Shown piece after piece: positions 6,764-17,069 of a stretch of 64,000 nt of DNA. A model generated the notes under the pieces. The model searched no databases. It had not been told where the DNA came from and was given only the letters and a program-made list of their open reading frames with translations. A program made the translations under genes and the position numbers. Source of the DNA: Alphaproteobacteria bacterium (GTDB lineage: Bacteria > Myxococcota_A > UBA796 > CAJQPC01); NCBI GenBank assembly GCA_020632795.1, contig JACKEV010000017.1, forward strand, positions 1 through 64,000, read 5' to 3'. Each line of letters begins with the position of its first letter. Position 1 is the stretch's first letter.

Positions 6764-8431
6764 CTATCCGGAGAGCCAGCGGTTCACGTCGAAGATGAGG
6801 ACCATGAACATGAGCCCCACCAGGAACAGCACGCCGACCTGCTGGGCGCGCTCCCGCACGACCAGGGACAGCGGCCGGCCGCGGATGCCCTCGACCAGGT
6901 AGAACAGGAACTGGCCGCCGTCGAGCACCGGCACGGGCAGGAAGTTGATGATGCCCAGCGAGATGGACAGCATGCCCATCATGCGCGCCCAGGAGAAGAT
7001 GCCCTCCTCGGCGGCCCGCCCGGCGTCCCGGAAGATCTGGATGGGCCCGCCCAGGGTCTTGGAGGGCGCGGCCTTGCCGGTGATGATCTTGCCCACCTGC
7101 TCGACCACCAGCACCGAGAGCCCCCAGGTCTCCTTGGCGCCCTGCTTGAGGGCGTCGGGCACGCTGTAGTGGCGTGGCTGCATGAAGGGCGCGACCGTGC
7201 CACCACCCGAGCCGATGCCGATCATCGCCCGGTAGCGGTAGCGCCCCAGGATGTCGGTGTCCCGGACGACGCGCGGGGTGAGGGACTTCTTCACGATGCG
7301 CCCGTTGCGGACCAGCTCGAGGTCCACGGGGTCGGCCACGGCGGTCTCGCCCTCGCCCTGCTGGGCGTCCGACACCGCGATGACCAGCTCTCCCCAGCTC
7401 CCCAGGAGCCTGCCGTCCATCGTGAGCACCCGGTCCCCCACCTGGAGGCCCGCCGCCTCGGCGGCCGAGTCCTCCACGACGTGGTGGATGAACAGGCTGC
7501 CCGGGTAGAGGCCCCAGGCGTTGGCGTTGGGGTCGACCCGGGCGGCCGTGGGCGCGGTCCAGCCCGGAGCGGGCGTGAGGGTGACCGTCTCGGGGACGAC
7601 TTCCCCGTCCACGACGCGCTCGAAGGTCAACTCGACCGGCCCCCCGGCGGCGTCGATGGCCGCGAGCATCTCCTGGAAGGAGGTGACCGGCTGACCGGCG
7701 ACCTCCTTGACGAAGTCGAAGGAGCGCAGGCCCGCCCGACCGGCCGGGGAGGTCGGGTCGTCGACGCCGATGGAGGTGTCCTGCCAGGTGTAGGTGAAGC
7801 CCAGGTCGTCGGGGATGACCTTGCCATCGACCCGCTCCAGGTCCGCCGCGATGGGCAGCGAGAGCCCAACCGGGCCGCCCGCCCGCTGGACGACGACCTC
7901 GGCGGTGCCGCCCGGCTCCACCGAGCCGAGGGCCTGGTAGAGGTCGTCCCAGAACGCGACCGGCCGCCCGGCGACCTCCGTGATGGTGTCGCCCACCTCG
8001 AGCCCGGCCTGCGCGGCGGGGGTGTCCGTCCGGACCTGCCCCACCACGGTGGACACCTGGGGTTCGCCGCCCACGTAGAGCGCCGCGAACACCACCACCG
8101 GCAGCATCAGGTTGAACACAGGGCCGGCCGACACGACGAGCAGCCGCTGCCACACCGGCTTGTTGAGGAAGCTCGTGGGCGAGCTGGGGTCGGCGTCCGG
8201 ATCCCCGCCGTCCTGGAACGGGTCGGCGCCCTCCATCAGCACGTAGCCCCCGATGGGGAGCAGGCTGACCCGATAGTCCGTGCCGTTGTGGACCACCCCG
8301 AACACCCGACGTCCGAAGCCCAGGGAGAACACCTTGACGCCGATGCCGAACAGCTTGGCAAAGACGAAGTGCCCGAACTCGTGCACGAAGATCAGGATGC
8401 CGACGAGGGCGACTGCGGCGAGCGCGGTGAT
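6764..8431 (-). CDS. rseP: Site-2 metalloprotease RseP with two PDZ domains; apparent ATC start
   Basis: A 555-residue inner-membrane zinc protease that cuts substrates such as anti-sigma factors within the membrane. The catalytic HEFGH is near residue 16-20, the second metal motif is LPVPVLDGGQ near the C-terminus, and a C-terminal helix follows. Two PDZ-like regions lie between (about residues 115-330). It is about 100 residues longer than E. coli RseP. The only standard start in frame is a GTG at 8386, which falls inside the first transmembrane helix immediately before HEFGH and has no ribosome site. An ATC at 8431-8429 gives the family N-terminus (TALAAVALVGILIFVHEFG) and lies 5 bases after GGAGG, so ATC is chosen. 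It sits between cdsA and tsaB; dxr, often found here, is absent. Confidence 0.88.
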   Translation of the reverse strand: MTALAAVALVGILIFVHEFGHFVFAKLFGIGVKVFSLGFGRRVFGVVHNGTDYRVSLLPIGGYVLMEGADPFQDGGDPDADPSSPTSFLNKPVWQRLLVVSAGPVFNLMLPVVVFAALYVGGEPQVSTVVGQVRTDTPAAQAGLEVGDTITEVAGRPVAFWDDLYQALGSVEPGGTAEVVVQRAGGPVGLSLPIAADLERVDGKVIPDDLGFTYTWQDTSIGVDDPTSPAGRAGLRSFDFVKEVAGQPVTSFQEMLAAIDAAGGPVELTFERVVDGEVVPETVTLTPAPGWTAPTAARVDPNANAWGLYPGSLFIHHVVEDSAAEAAGLQVGDRVLTMDGRLLGSWGELVIAVSDAQQGEGETAVADPVDLELVRNGRIVKKSLTPRVVRDTDILGRYRYRAMIGIGSGGGTVAPFMQPRHYSVPDALKQGAKETWGLSVLVVEQVGKIITGKAAPSKTLGGPIQIFRDAGRAAEEGIFSWARMMGMLSISLGIINFLPVPVLDGGQFLFYLVEGIRGRPLSLVVRERAQQVGVLFLVGLMFMVLIFDVNRWLSG

Positions 8432-8497
8432 GGGGACCTCCGAGGGGTGCGGACACCGAAGGCAAGGCTGGGGTTCCGCGGGCCGCTCCCGAGCGGA

Positions 8498-9298
8498 CTA
8501 GACGCCTCGGGACACCCACAGGTACAAGTAAAGCACCGGGACGGTGAACAGCAAGCCGTCAATGCGATCCAGGATGCCGCCGTGCCCCGGCATGATCCAG
8601 CCGGAGTCCTTGACCCCGAACGAGCGCTTGAGCAGGGATTCGACCAGATCACCGACCACGCCGAGCAAGTCGAGCACCACGCCAAGCGCGACGCACTCGG
8701 CCACCGTCAGGTCGGGCAGCCCCACCGCACGCACGATGAACGCCCCCACCACCGCGAGGGCCACGCCGCCGGCCACCCCCTCCCAGGTCTTCTTGGGGGA
8801 GACCTTGGGGTAGAGCTTGTGCTTGCCGAAGAAGCGCCCCGCGAAGTAGCCGCCAGTGTCCCCCAGCCAGGTGATGGCCAGGACCAGGAAGATCCAGGCG
8901 ATGCCGTGCTCCACCCGCCGCACCAGCGGCAGGAACACCAGCAGGGCCGGAATCCAGACGACCCCCAGCACCAGGCGCGCGACGGCGTCGGCGGCGTCGT
9001 CGACCGGCTCGCGCCGGAACAGCACCATGACCATCAACAGGAGTGCCCCCAGCACGCTGGTGGCCATCACCGAGCCCGGCGGCCCGTAGATCACCGCCAG
9101 GTAGAACCCCAGCCCCACCGGCACCAGCCCGGCGAGCGCCCAGGCCCGGCGCTCGGGGAAGGCCATGCCCGCGTACTCGTCGATCCCGATGAGCAGGACC
9201 AGGCCGACCACGATGTCCGCCGCGATGGGGCCTCCCCAGATCAGGGCGGGCAGGATGATGGCCAGCCCGACGAGGGCGGCGAGCAGGCGGGACAGCAT
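8498..9298 (-). CDS. cdsA: Phosphatidate cytidylyltransferase
   Basis: A 266-residue membrane enzyme making CDP-diacylglycerol from CTP and phosphatidic acid. Multiple hydrophobic helices span the protein. The signature SPKKTWEGVAGG and the C-terminal LGVVGDLVESLLKRSFGVKD with GWIMPGHGGILDRIDGL (the CDS signature region) are intact. Length is typical. Its ATG overlaps the uppS stop by one base (TGATG), implying translational coupling, and the order frr-uppS-cdsA-rseP is the widely conserved one. Confidence 0.96.
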   Translation of the reverse strand: MLSRLLAALVGLAIILPALIWGGPIAADIVVGLVLLIGIDEYAGMAFPERRAWALAGLVPVGLGFYLAVIYGPPGSVMATSVLGALLLMVMVLFRREPVDDAADAVARLVLGVVWIPALLVFLPLVRRVEHGIAWIFLVLAITWLGDTGGYFAGRFFGKHKLYPKVSPKKTWEGVAGGVALAVVGAFIVRAVGLPDLTVAECVALGVVLDLLGVVGDLVESLLKRSFGVKDSGWIMPGHGGILDRIDGLLFTVPVLYLYLWVSRGV

Positions 9299-10032
9299 CA
9301 GCGTGCTCCGAGCTGGGCCGAGGTCTGACCGAACCGCCGCTCCCGCTGGTTGTAGGCGTGAAAGGCCTCCATCAGCTGAGGTTCGCGGAAGTCCGGCCAG
9401 TGGATGGAGGTGACGTAGATCTCGGCGTAGGCGAGCTGCCAGAGCAGGAAGTTGGAGATGCGCATCTCGCCCGAGGTGCGGATCATGAGGTCCGGATCCG
9501 GCAGGTCGGCGGTCAGGAGCCGACCGGCGAAGATGGACTCGTCGATCTGGTCGGGCTTGAGCTGCCCGCTCGCGACGTCCCGCGCGATGGAGCGCACCGC
9601 GCGCACGATCTCATCTCTACCGCCGTAGGACAGCGCCAGGGTGAGCGTCATCTTCCAGGGGCGCTTGCGCGACTCCCGGGCGAGCATGTCCATCGGCGTG
9701 CGGACGTAGCCGGGGAGGCGGTCGAGCTGCCCGATGGCCTGGAAGCGGATGCCGTTGTCCATGATCTCCCGCCGCTCGCTAACCAGGTAGCGTCGGAGCA
9801 GCGCCATGAGGGCGGAGACCTCCGTAGGCGGGCGGGACCAGTTCTCGGTGGAGAACGAGTACAGCGTGAGGGCCTCGACCCCCATGCGTCGGCACGCGCG
9901 TACGATCTCCCGCACCGAGTCCGCGCCGGCCTCATGGCCTTTGACCCGGGGGAGACCGCGGGAGCGTGCCCAGCGGCCGTTGCCGTCCATGATGATGGCG
10001 ACGTGGCGGGGGATGCGGAGGTCGTCAGCCAT
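9298..10032 (-). CDS. uppS: Undecaprenyl (isoprenyl) diphosphate synthase
   Basis: A 244-residue cis-prenyltransferase producing the C55 lipid carrier for peptidoglycan and polysaccharide assembly. The active-site motif IMDGNGRWARSRGLPRVKGH is at residues 13-32, with the YSFSTENW motif at about 70 and the C-terminal SGEMRISNFLLWQLAYAE motif. Start chosen at 10032, whose ATG overlaps the frr stop (TGATG); a longer in-frame extension only runs into frr. Supplies lipid for the same envelope pathways as cdsA next to it. Confidence 0.97.
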   Translation of the reverse strand: MADDLRIPRHVAIIMDGNGRWARSRGLPRVKGHEAGADSVREIVRACRRMGVEALTLYSFSTENWSRPPTEVSALMALLRRYLVSERREIMDNGIRFQAIGQLDRLPGYVRTPMDMLARESRKRPWKMTLTLALSYGGRDEIVRAVRSIARDVASGQLKPDQIDESIFAGRLLTADLPDPDLMIRTSGEMRISNFLLWQLAYAEIYVTSIHWPDFREPQLMEAFHAYNQRERRFGQTSAQLGAR

Positions 10033-10595
10033 CAGACCTCGCTGATCTCCTTCTCCTTGGCCTTCGCCGCGGCGTCGACCTTGGCCACGCTCTCGTCGGT
10101 GGCGTCCTGGACCTTCTTGAACAGGCGCTTGAGCTCGTCCTCGGAGATCTCCTTGTCGGTCTCCATCTGCTTGAAGGTGTCGTTGTATTCCTTCCGGACA
10201 CGGCGGACCTGGACCTTGGCCTCCTCGGCGTACTTGCCGACCAGCCTCGCCAGCTCCCTGCGGCGCTCGCCGGTGAGCGCAGGGATCGGCACCCGGATGA
10301 TGCTGCCGTCGCTGGACGGGTTCAGGCCCAGGCCGGCGACGGTGATGGCCTTCTCGATGTCGGAGAGGGTGGTCTTGTCCCACGGAGAGACCACGAGCAG
10401 GCGGGGATCCGGCGCGCTGATGGTGGCGAGCTGGTTCAGCGGCATGCGGGCGCCGTAGGAGCTGACGTCGACCTGAACGCCTTCGATCAGGGCGGGGCTC
10501 GCCCTCCCCGTGCGGACGGTGTTGAGGCTGCGGGCCAGCGCATCGAGCGCGCTGTCCATGTCCTCGTTCATGGCTTCCAGGAACTCTTCAGACAT
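10032..10595 (-). CDS. frr: Ribosome recycling factor
   Basis: A 187-residue RRF, which with EF-G splits post-termination ribosomes. Family sequence features include LNTVRTGRASPALIEGVQVD, the LNQLATISAPDPRLLVVSPW segment and ERRRELARLVGKYAEEAKV in the three-helix bundle. Start ATG at 10595 has AGGAA 7 bases upstream; an upstream in-frame ATG at 10640 adds an Arg-rich tail foreign to the family. It lies 71 bases after pyrH and is translationally coupled to uppS. Confidence 0.97.
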   Translation of the reverse strand: MSEEFLEAMNEDMDSALDALARSLNTVRTGRASPALIEGVQVDVSSYGARMPLNQLATISAPDPRLLVVSPWDKTTLSDIEKAITVAGLGLNPSSDGSIIRVPIPALTGERRRELARLVGKYAEEAKVQVRRVRKEYNDTFKQMETDKEISEDELKRLFKKVQDATDESVAKVDAAAKAKEKEISEV

Positions 10596-10644
10596 CAGTT
10601 TCCTCACTCTTCGGCGGTGTGGTCGGCGGCGGTCCGGCAAGCAT

Positions 10645-10659
10645 AGCGCCTGCGGCGCT
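10645..10659. other. Short hairpin between pyrH and frr
   Basis: AGCGCC-TGC-GGCGCT, a 6-bp stem with a 3-base loop, lies in the 71-base pyrH-frr spacer. There is no U-tract on either side, so a terminator is unlikely; mRNA processing or stability is possible. Confidence 0.3.
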
Positions 10660-10666
10660 GGAGAAC

Positions 10667-11413
10667 CTAGCGCGCGACCTGGACGGGCGCCTTGACGCCG
10701 TTGTCGACCCGGGTGCCGAGCGGCTCTCCCTTGACCACGCGGACCACGTTGCCGGGGGTGTTGAAGTCAAAGACGATGATGGGGAGGTGGTTCTCCATGC
10801 ACAGCGAGATGGCGGTGGAGTCCATCACCCGCAGCCCCCGCTGGAGCACGTCGATGTACCGAAGGTGCTCGAAGCGCTGAGCGTCGGGGTTGATCGCCGG
10901 GTCCGAGTCATAGACCCCGTCGACCTTGGTGGCCTTGAGGATGACGTCGGCGTGGATCTCGGCGGCCCGCAGGGCGGCGGCGGTGTCTGTGGAGAAGTAG
11001 GGGTTGCCCGTGCCCGCCCCGAAGATGACCACGCGCCCCTTCTCCAGGTGGCGCTCGGCGCGGCGGCGGATGTAGGGCTCCGCGATGCGCTCCATCGGGA
11101 TGGCGGACTGCACGCGGGTGTTCACGCCCTTCTGCTCGAGGGCGTCCTGCAGGGCCAGGGCGTTGATGACCGTGGCCAGCATGCCCATGTAGTCGGCGTG
11201 GGCGCGGTCCATGCCCCGAGCGGAGCCGGCGATGCCCCGGAAGATGTTGCCGCCGCCGATGACGACGGCGACCTGCACGCCGAGGGCCTGGACCTCGCGG
11301 ACCTCGCGGGCGAAGCGATCGATGGCGGTCTGCGCGATACCGAAGCGATCAGCGCCAGCGAGCATCTCTCCGGACAGCTTGAGCAGGATGCGCTTGTAGA
11401 CAGGGCCCGACAT
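10667..11413 (-). CDS. pyrH: UMP kinase
   Basis: A 248-residue bacterial UMP kinase of the amino-acid-kinase fold, phosphorylating UMP to UDP. Visible motifs are LLKLSGEMLAG (ATP/phosphate loop) at the start, VVIGGGNIFRG near residue 55, and the UMP-binding GTGNPYFSTDTAAALRA near 140. Length is normal. It follows tsf but an intrinsic terminator lies between them, so it probably depends on readthrough or its own promoter. It leads the pyrH-frr-uppS-cdsA-rseP run. Confidence 0.97.
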   Translation of the reverse strand: MSGPVYKRILLKLSGEMLAGADRFGIAQTAIDRFAREVREVQALGVQVAVVIGGGNIFRGIAGSARGMDRAHADYMGMLATVINALALQDALEQKGVNTRVQSAIPMERIAEPYIRRRAERHLEKGRVVIFGAGTGNPYFSTDTAAALRAAEIHADVILKATKVDGVYDSDPAINPDAQRFEHLRYIDVLQRGLRVMDSTAISLCMENHLPIIVFDFNTPGNVVRVVKGEPLGTRVDNGVKAPVQVAR

Positions 11414-11437
11414 GGCTCCTCCGGCGAGGGGAAGGGG

Positions 11438-11466
11438 AAAAAGGAAGGGGGCCCTTGAAGGCCCCC
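11438..11466 (-). terminator. Intrinsic terminator after tsf
   Basis: On the minus strand GGGGGCC, a 6-base loop and GGCCCCC are followed by TTCCTTTTT. It begins 11 bases after the tsf stop codon and ends before the pyrH start. This is the only textbook Rho-independent terminator recognised in the window, and it would limit rpsB-tsf transcription relative to the genes after it. Confidence 0.75.
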
Positions 11467-11476
11467 CCTGGACAGC

Positions 11477-12127
11477 TCAGGCCAGGCCGGCCTGGGCGGC
11501 GACCTCGGCCGCGAAGTCGTCCTGCTTCTTCTCGAGGCCCTCACCCAGCACGTAGCGGGTGAAGCGGCGGATCTTGATGTTCTCGCCGATGGTCGAGACC
11601 GCCTCGGTCAGGACGTCGTTGATGGTCTTGCTGTCGTCCTTGACGTACTTCTGGTCGAGCAGGCAGATGTCCTCGTAGAACTTGCCCATGCGGCCAGCGA
11701 CGATCTTCTCGGCGATGTGCGCGGGCTTGCCCTCGTCCATCACCCGGGCGATCTGGACCTCCTTCTCGCGCTGAAGCTCCTCATCGGAGACCTCGTCGCG
11801 CGAGACGTAGCGGGGCGCCGCCGCCGCGATGTGCATCGCGATGTCGTGCACGAGGCCCTGGAACAGCTCGTTGCGGGCCACGAAGTCGGTCTCGGCGTTG
11901 ATCTCGACCAGCACGCCGATCTTGCCGGTGCCGTGGATGTAGGCGTGCACGAGGCCCTCGGTGGCCGCGCGGCCGGCCTTCTTCGCGGCCTTGGAGATGC
12001 CCTTCTGGCGCAGCCAGTCGATGGCCTTCTCGATGTCGCCGTCGGTCTCCGACAGCGCCTTCTTGCAGTCGAGCATGCCCGCGCCGGTGCGCTCGCGGAG
12101 CGTCTTGATGTCAGCAGCCATTCCCAT
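11477..12127 (-). CDS. tsf: Translation elongation factor Ts, short form
   Basis: A 216-residue EF-Ts that exchanges GDP on EF-Tu. The N-terminal UBA-like domain IKTLRERTGAGMLDCKKAL and the core VEINAETDFVARNELF and VAAQ-type C-terminal segments are clear. It is shorter than the 283-residue E. coli protein because one core subdomain is reduced, as in several other phyla. Start at 12127 is preferred to the ATG two codons later because GGAGG lies 8 bases ahead. It follows rpsB by 75 bases in the classic rpsB-tsf order. Confidence 0.96.
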   Translation of the reverse strand: MGMAADIKTLRERTGAGMLDCKKALSETDGDIEKAIDWLRQKGISKAAKKAGRAATEGLVHAYIHGTGKIGVLVEINAETDFVARNELFQGLVHDIAMHIAAAAPRYVSRDEVSDEELQREKEVQIARVMDEGKPAHIAEKIVAGRMGKFYEDICLLDQKYVKDDSKTINDVLTEAVSTIGENIKIRRFTRYVLGEGLEKKQDDFAAEVAAQAGLA

Positions 12128-12142
12128 GGCGGTTTCCTCCAG

Positions 12143-12163
12143 ACCGACCGGCTCGCGGTCGGT
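12143..12163. other. Hairpin in the rpsB-tsf spacer
   Basis: ACCGACC, a 7-base loop and GGTCGGT form a 7-bp stem midway between the rpsB stop and the tsf start. No U-tract follows, so attenuation or mRNA stabilisation is more likely than full termination. Confidence 0.35.
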
Positions 12164-12202
12164 GGACAGGGTTCACGGAAGTCAGGAAGGTGGCGACGAG
12201 GC

Positions 12203-13027
12203 CTAGTCCTCTTCGTCCTCGTCGAAGTTCAGGCCCGCGGAGGCCGAGGCGTCGGCCAGCGCGCCCTGGGAGGGCACGACACGCTGCACGACCTCGACGT
12301 CGGGGCTGTCGGTCGGGGCGACGACGTTGTCCGCGTCGGCGCGGCCGGTCTGGGCGCCCTCCGCGCACGCGTCCGCGATGGCGGCGGTGAACAGGCGGAT
12401 GGACTTGATCGCGTCGTCGTTGCCCGGGATGACGTAGTCGATGCCGTCGGGATCGCAGTTGGTGTCCACGAGGGCGACCACCGGGATGTCGAGGCGGTTC
12501 GCCTCGCGGATGGCGATGTACTCCTTCTTGGGATCGATGATGAACAGCGCGCCGGGGAGCGCGCGCATGTTCTTGATCCCGCCGAGGGACTTCTCCATCT
12601 TGGAGATGGTGCGGGTCAGCTCGAGGGCCTCCTTCTTGGAGAGGACCTCGAAGCGGCCCTCTTCGTGCATGCGCTCGAGGGCGCGCAGGTGCTCGATGGA
12701 GCGCTTGACGGTCTGGAAGTTGGTGAGCGTGCCCCCCAGCCAGCGGTTGTTCACGTAGAACATGCTGGAGCGGGAGGCCTCCTCCTGGACGATCTCGCGG
12801 GCCGCGCGCTTGGTGCCGACGAAGAGCACCGACCGGCCCTGGGCGGTCACGCTGGCGAGGAAGCGGCAGGCGTCGATCAGCCCCCGGGCGGTGGCCTGGA
12901 GGTCGATGATGTGGATGCCGTTCTTCTGGCCGTAGATGTAGCGCTTCATCTTGGGGTTCCAGCGACGGGTCTGGTGACCGAAGTGGACCCCGGCTTCGAG
13001 GAGCTGACGAAGGGAGACGTTGACCAT
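12203..13027 (-). CDS. rpsB: 30S ribosomal protein S2
   Basis: A 274-residue S2 protein of the 30S subunit. The family motifs VNVSLRQLLEAGVHFGHQTRR (start, in part), NPKMKRYIYG, GTKRAAREIVQEEA, NNRWLGGTLTNFQT and PDGIDYVIPGNDDAIKSI are all present. The C-terminus is extended by about 35 residues ending in an acidic tail (FDEDEED), not found in E. coli S2. It heads the rpsB-tsf unit. A perfect 7-bp hairpin sits immediately before its ribosome site, and the 300-base leader has further dyads, which would suit S2 autoregulation. Confidence 0.97.
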   Translation of the reverse strand: MVNVSLRQLLEAGVHFGHQTRRWNPKMKRYIYGQKNGIHIIDLQATARGLIDACRFLASVTAQGRSVLFVGTKRAAREIVQEEASRSSMFYVNNRWLGGTLTNFQTVKRSIEHLRALERMHEEGRFEVLSKKEALELTRTISKMEKSLGGIKNMRALPGALFIIDPKKEYIAIREANRLDIPVVALVDTNCDPDGIDYVIPGNDDAIKSIRLFTAAIADACAEGAQTGRADADNVVAPTDSPDVEVVQRVVPSQGALADASASAGLNFDEDEED

Positions 13028-13328
13028 GGATTTTCCTGGGAGGCCGCTCGGGCCTCCGGCGGCCTCGTGCGGCCGCGTTCGGGTTGAACCTCCGCCGATG
13101 TCGACCGCTCAACCCACGAGGGGTCACCCTGAGCGACCGCATGATCCGGCGTGTGGACTACCGTCGGAGGTCCGACGGCGGCTCGCGACCTAACCGACGG
13201 GGCCCCCGGGGGCAAGGTGTACGGCCGCGTTTGCAGCGCTTGTGGTTGCCCCTTCGGCCAGCTAACCTGGGGACAGTACGGGCAGGCAGAACTTCGCCGG
13301 ACCTCCGGCCCCCCTCCAAGAGGACTTC
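13028..13328. promoter_or_regulatory. Divergent intergenic region rpsB / lipoprotein with several dyads
   Basis: No gene is supported here. Structures seen: GGAGGCC-GCTCG-GGCCTCC (13039-13057) directly before the rpsB ribosome site on the minus strand; GGGTTGA (13081-13087) pairing with TCAACCC (13109-13115) across 21 bases; and an 8-bp palindrome CCGTCGGA-GG-TCCGACGG (13161-13178). The first two lie in the expected rpsB leader; the third could be an operator for either direction. AAGAGG at 13317-13322 is the ribosome site of the plus-strand lipoprotein. No clear -35/-10 pair was found. Confidence 0.5.
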
Positions 13329-14156
13329 ATGCGCTATCTGGCCATTCTCACACTCCCAGGCCTGCTCACGTCATGCGTGCTGGCGCCGTTCTTCATGGAC
13401 AAGGACGGCAACGGTCCCACCGACGACTGGTGGGTGAGCGACGACACCGGCTGGGTGTCCACGGACGACACCTCGAACCCCTACCAGCGCACGTTCGACC
13501 CCTACGCCGTGTTCATCGGCGCGCAGGGCGTCTACGACGGCGAGGGCCTCACCGGCTACTATCTCTTCCCCGACGACCAGAACTCCTACCAGGACCCGAC
13601 GATCACCTTCATGTTCGTCGAAGAGGAGTACTTCAACTCCTACAACGGCCTCTATTCCTGCACCTGGACCGGGTACATGACCCCCGTGCAGGAGGCCGAC
13701 CTGGGCTCGGACACGCTCACCAACATGTGGGCCTCCTGGGAGCTGGACATCACCTTCCTGGTGACCGACTGCGACAACTTCGACCCGGCCGAGTGGGGCG
13801 GTGAGGACCCCACCGAGGCCATCGAGAACCTCCGCATCGCCATCGGCTACTCCGACATGGGCAGCGACATGCAGGAGTCCTTCCGCCAGGCCGTGCAGGG
13901 CTGGGGCGAGCGCTGGGAGGACTACGCGCCCTACATCTTCTCGACCTGGTTCGCCTTCGACAACGGCGCCGGCCGCTGGGACGCCTCCGAGGTCGACTTC
14001 ACCTTCGCCTACGAGCTGAACCCCGACGGCGGCCTGGCCTACGGCCCCGACGGCGACAACGTGAAGCTCAACGTGCGGGACACCGAGGAGATGCCCCAGG
14101 GCCTCTACGGGAGCGAGGCCTGGATGGGCTTCTACGCCTGGGTCATCGCCCCATAA
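13329..14156 (+). CDS. Lipoprotein of unknown function, Asp/Trp-rich
   Basis: A 275-residue predicted lipoprotein. The N-terminus MRYLAILTLPGLLTSC has a hydrophobic stretch and an LTSC lipobox with Cys16. The mature part begins with an acidic low-complexity region (DKDGNGPTDDWWVSDDTGW) and continues as a beta-rich, Tyr/Phe/Asp-rich domain with about ten tryptophans and two internal cysteines (YSCTW; TDCDN) that could form a disulphide. No known family is recognised. It stands alone on the plus strand between rpsB and secA. Placement at the outer or inner membrane cannot be told from the sequence. Confidence 0.85.
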   Translation: MRYLAILTLPGLLTSCVLAPFFMDKDGNGPTDDWWVSDDTGWVSTDDTSNPYQRTFDPYAVFIGAQGVYDGEGLTGYYLFPDDQNSYQDPTITFMFVEEEYFNSYNGLYSCTWTGYMTPVQEADLGSDTLTNMWASWELDITFLVTDCDNFDPAEWGGEDPTEAIENLRIAIGYSDMGSDMQESFRQAVQGWGERWEDYAPYIFSTWFAFDNGAGRWDASEVDFTFAYELNPDGGLAYGPDGDNVKLNVRDTEEMPQGLYGSEAWMGFYAWVIAP

Positions 14157-14198
14157 GTCAGGTTGCCCCAGGGAGCTTTGCGCTGAGCGCCGCGCCCC

Positions 14199-16982
<2,784 letters not shown>

Positions 16983-17014
16983 GCCTGCGCTCCTGATTCG
17001 CTTTCCGCTGCCGA

Positions 17015-17040
17015 CACGGGCGACGCAATATGTACACGCG
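17015..17040 (-). promoter_or_regulatory. Possible promoter upstream of secA
   Basis: The minus-strand sequence GTGTACATATTG (17037-17026) is the only AT-rich stretch in the M23-secA spacer and contains TACATA / CATATT -10-like hexamers, about 45 bases before the secA ATG. No good -35 is visible. Confidence 0.3.
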
Positions 17041-17069
17041 CCACGGGAGGGTCAAGGCGCGGCGCCCAG

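Noticed and set aside
13084..13437. Plus-strand open frame overlapping the rpsB leader and lipoprotein start
   Set aside because: Its translation is Arg-rich with no family features, it starts upstream of the rpsB leader hairpins, and it overlaps the well supported lipoprotein in another frame.
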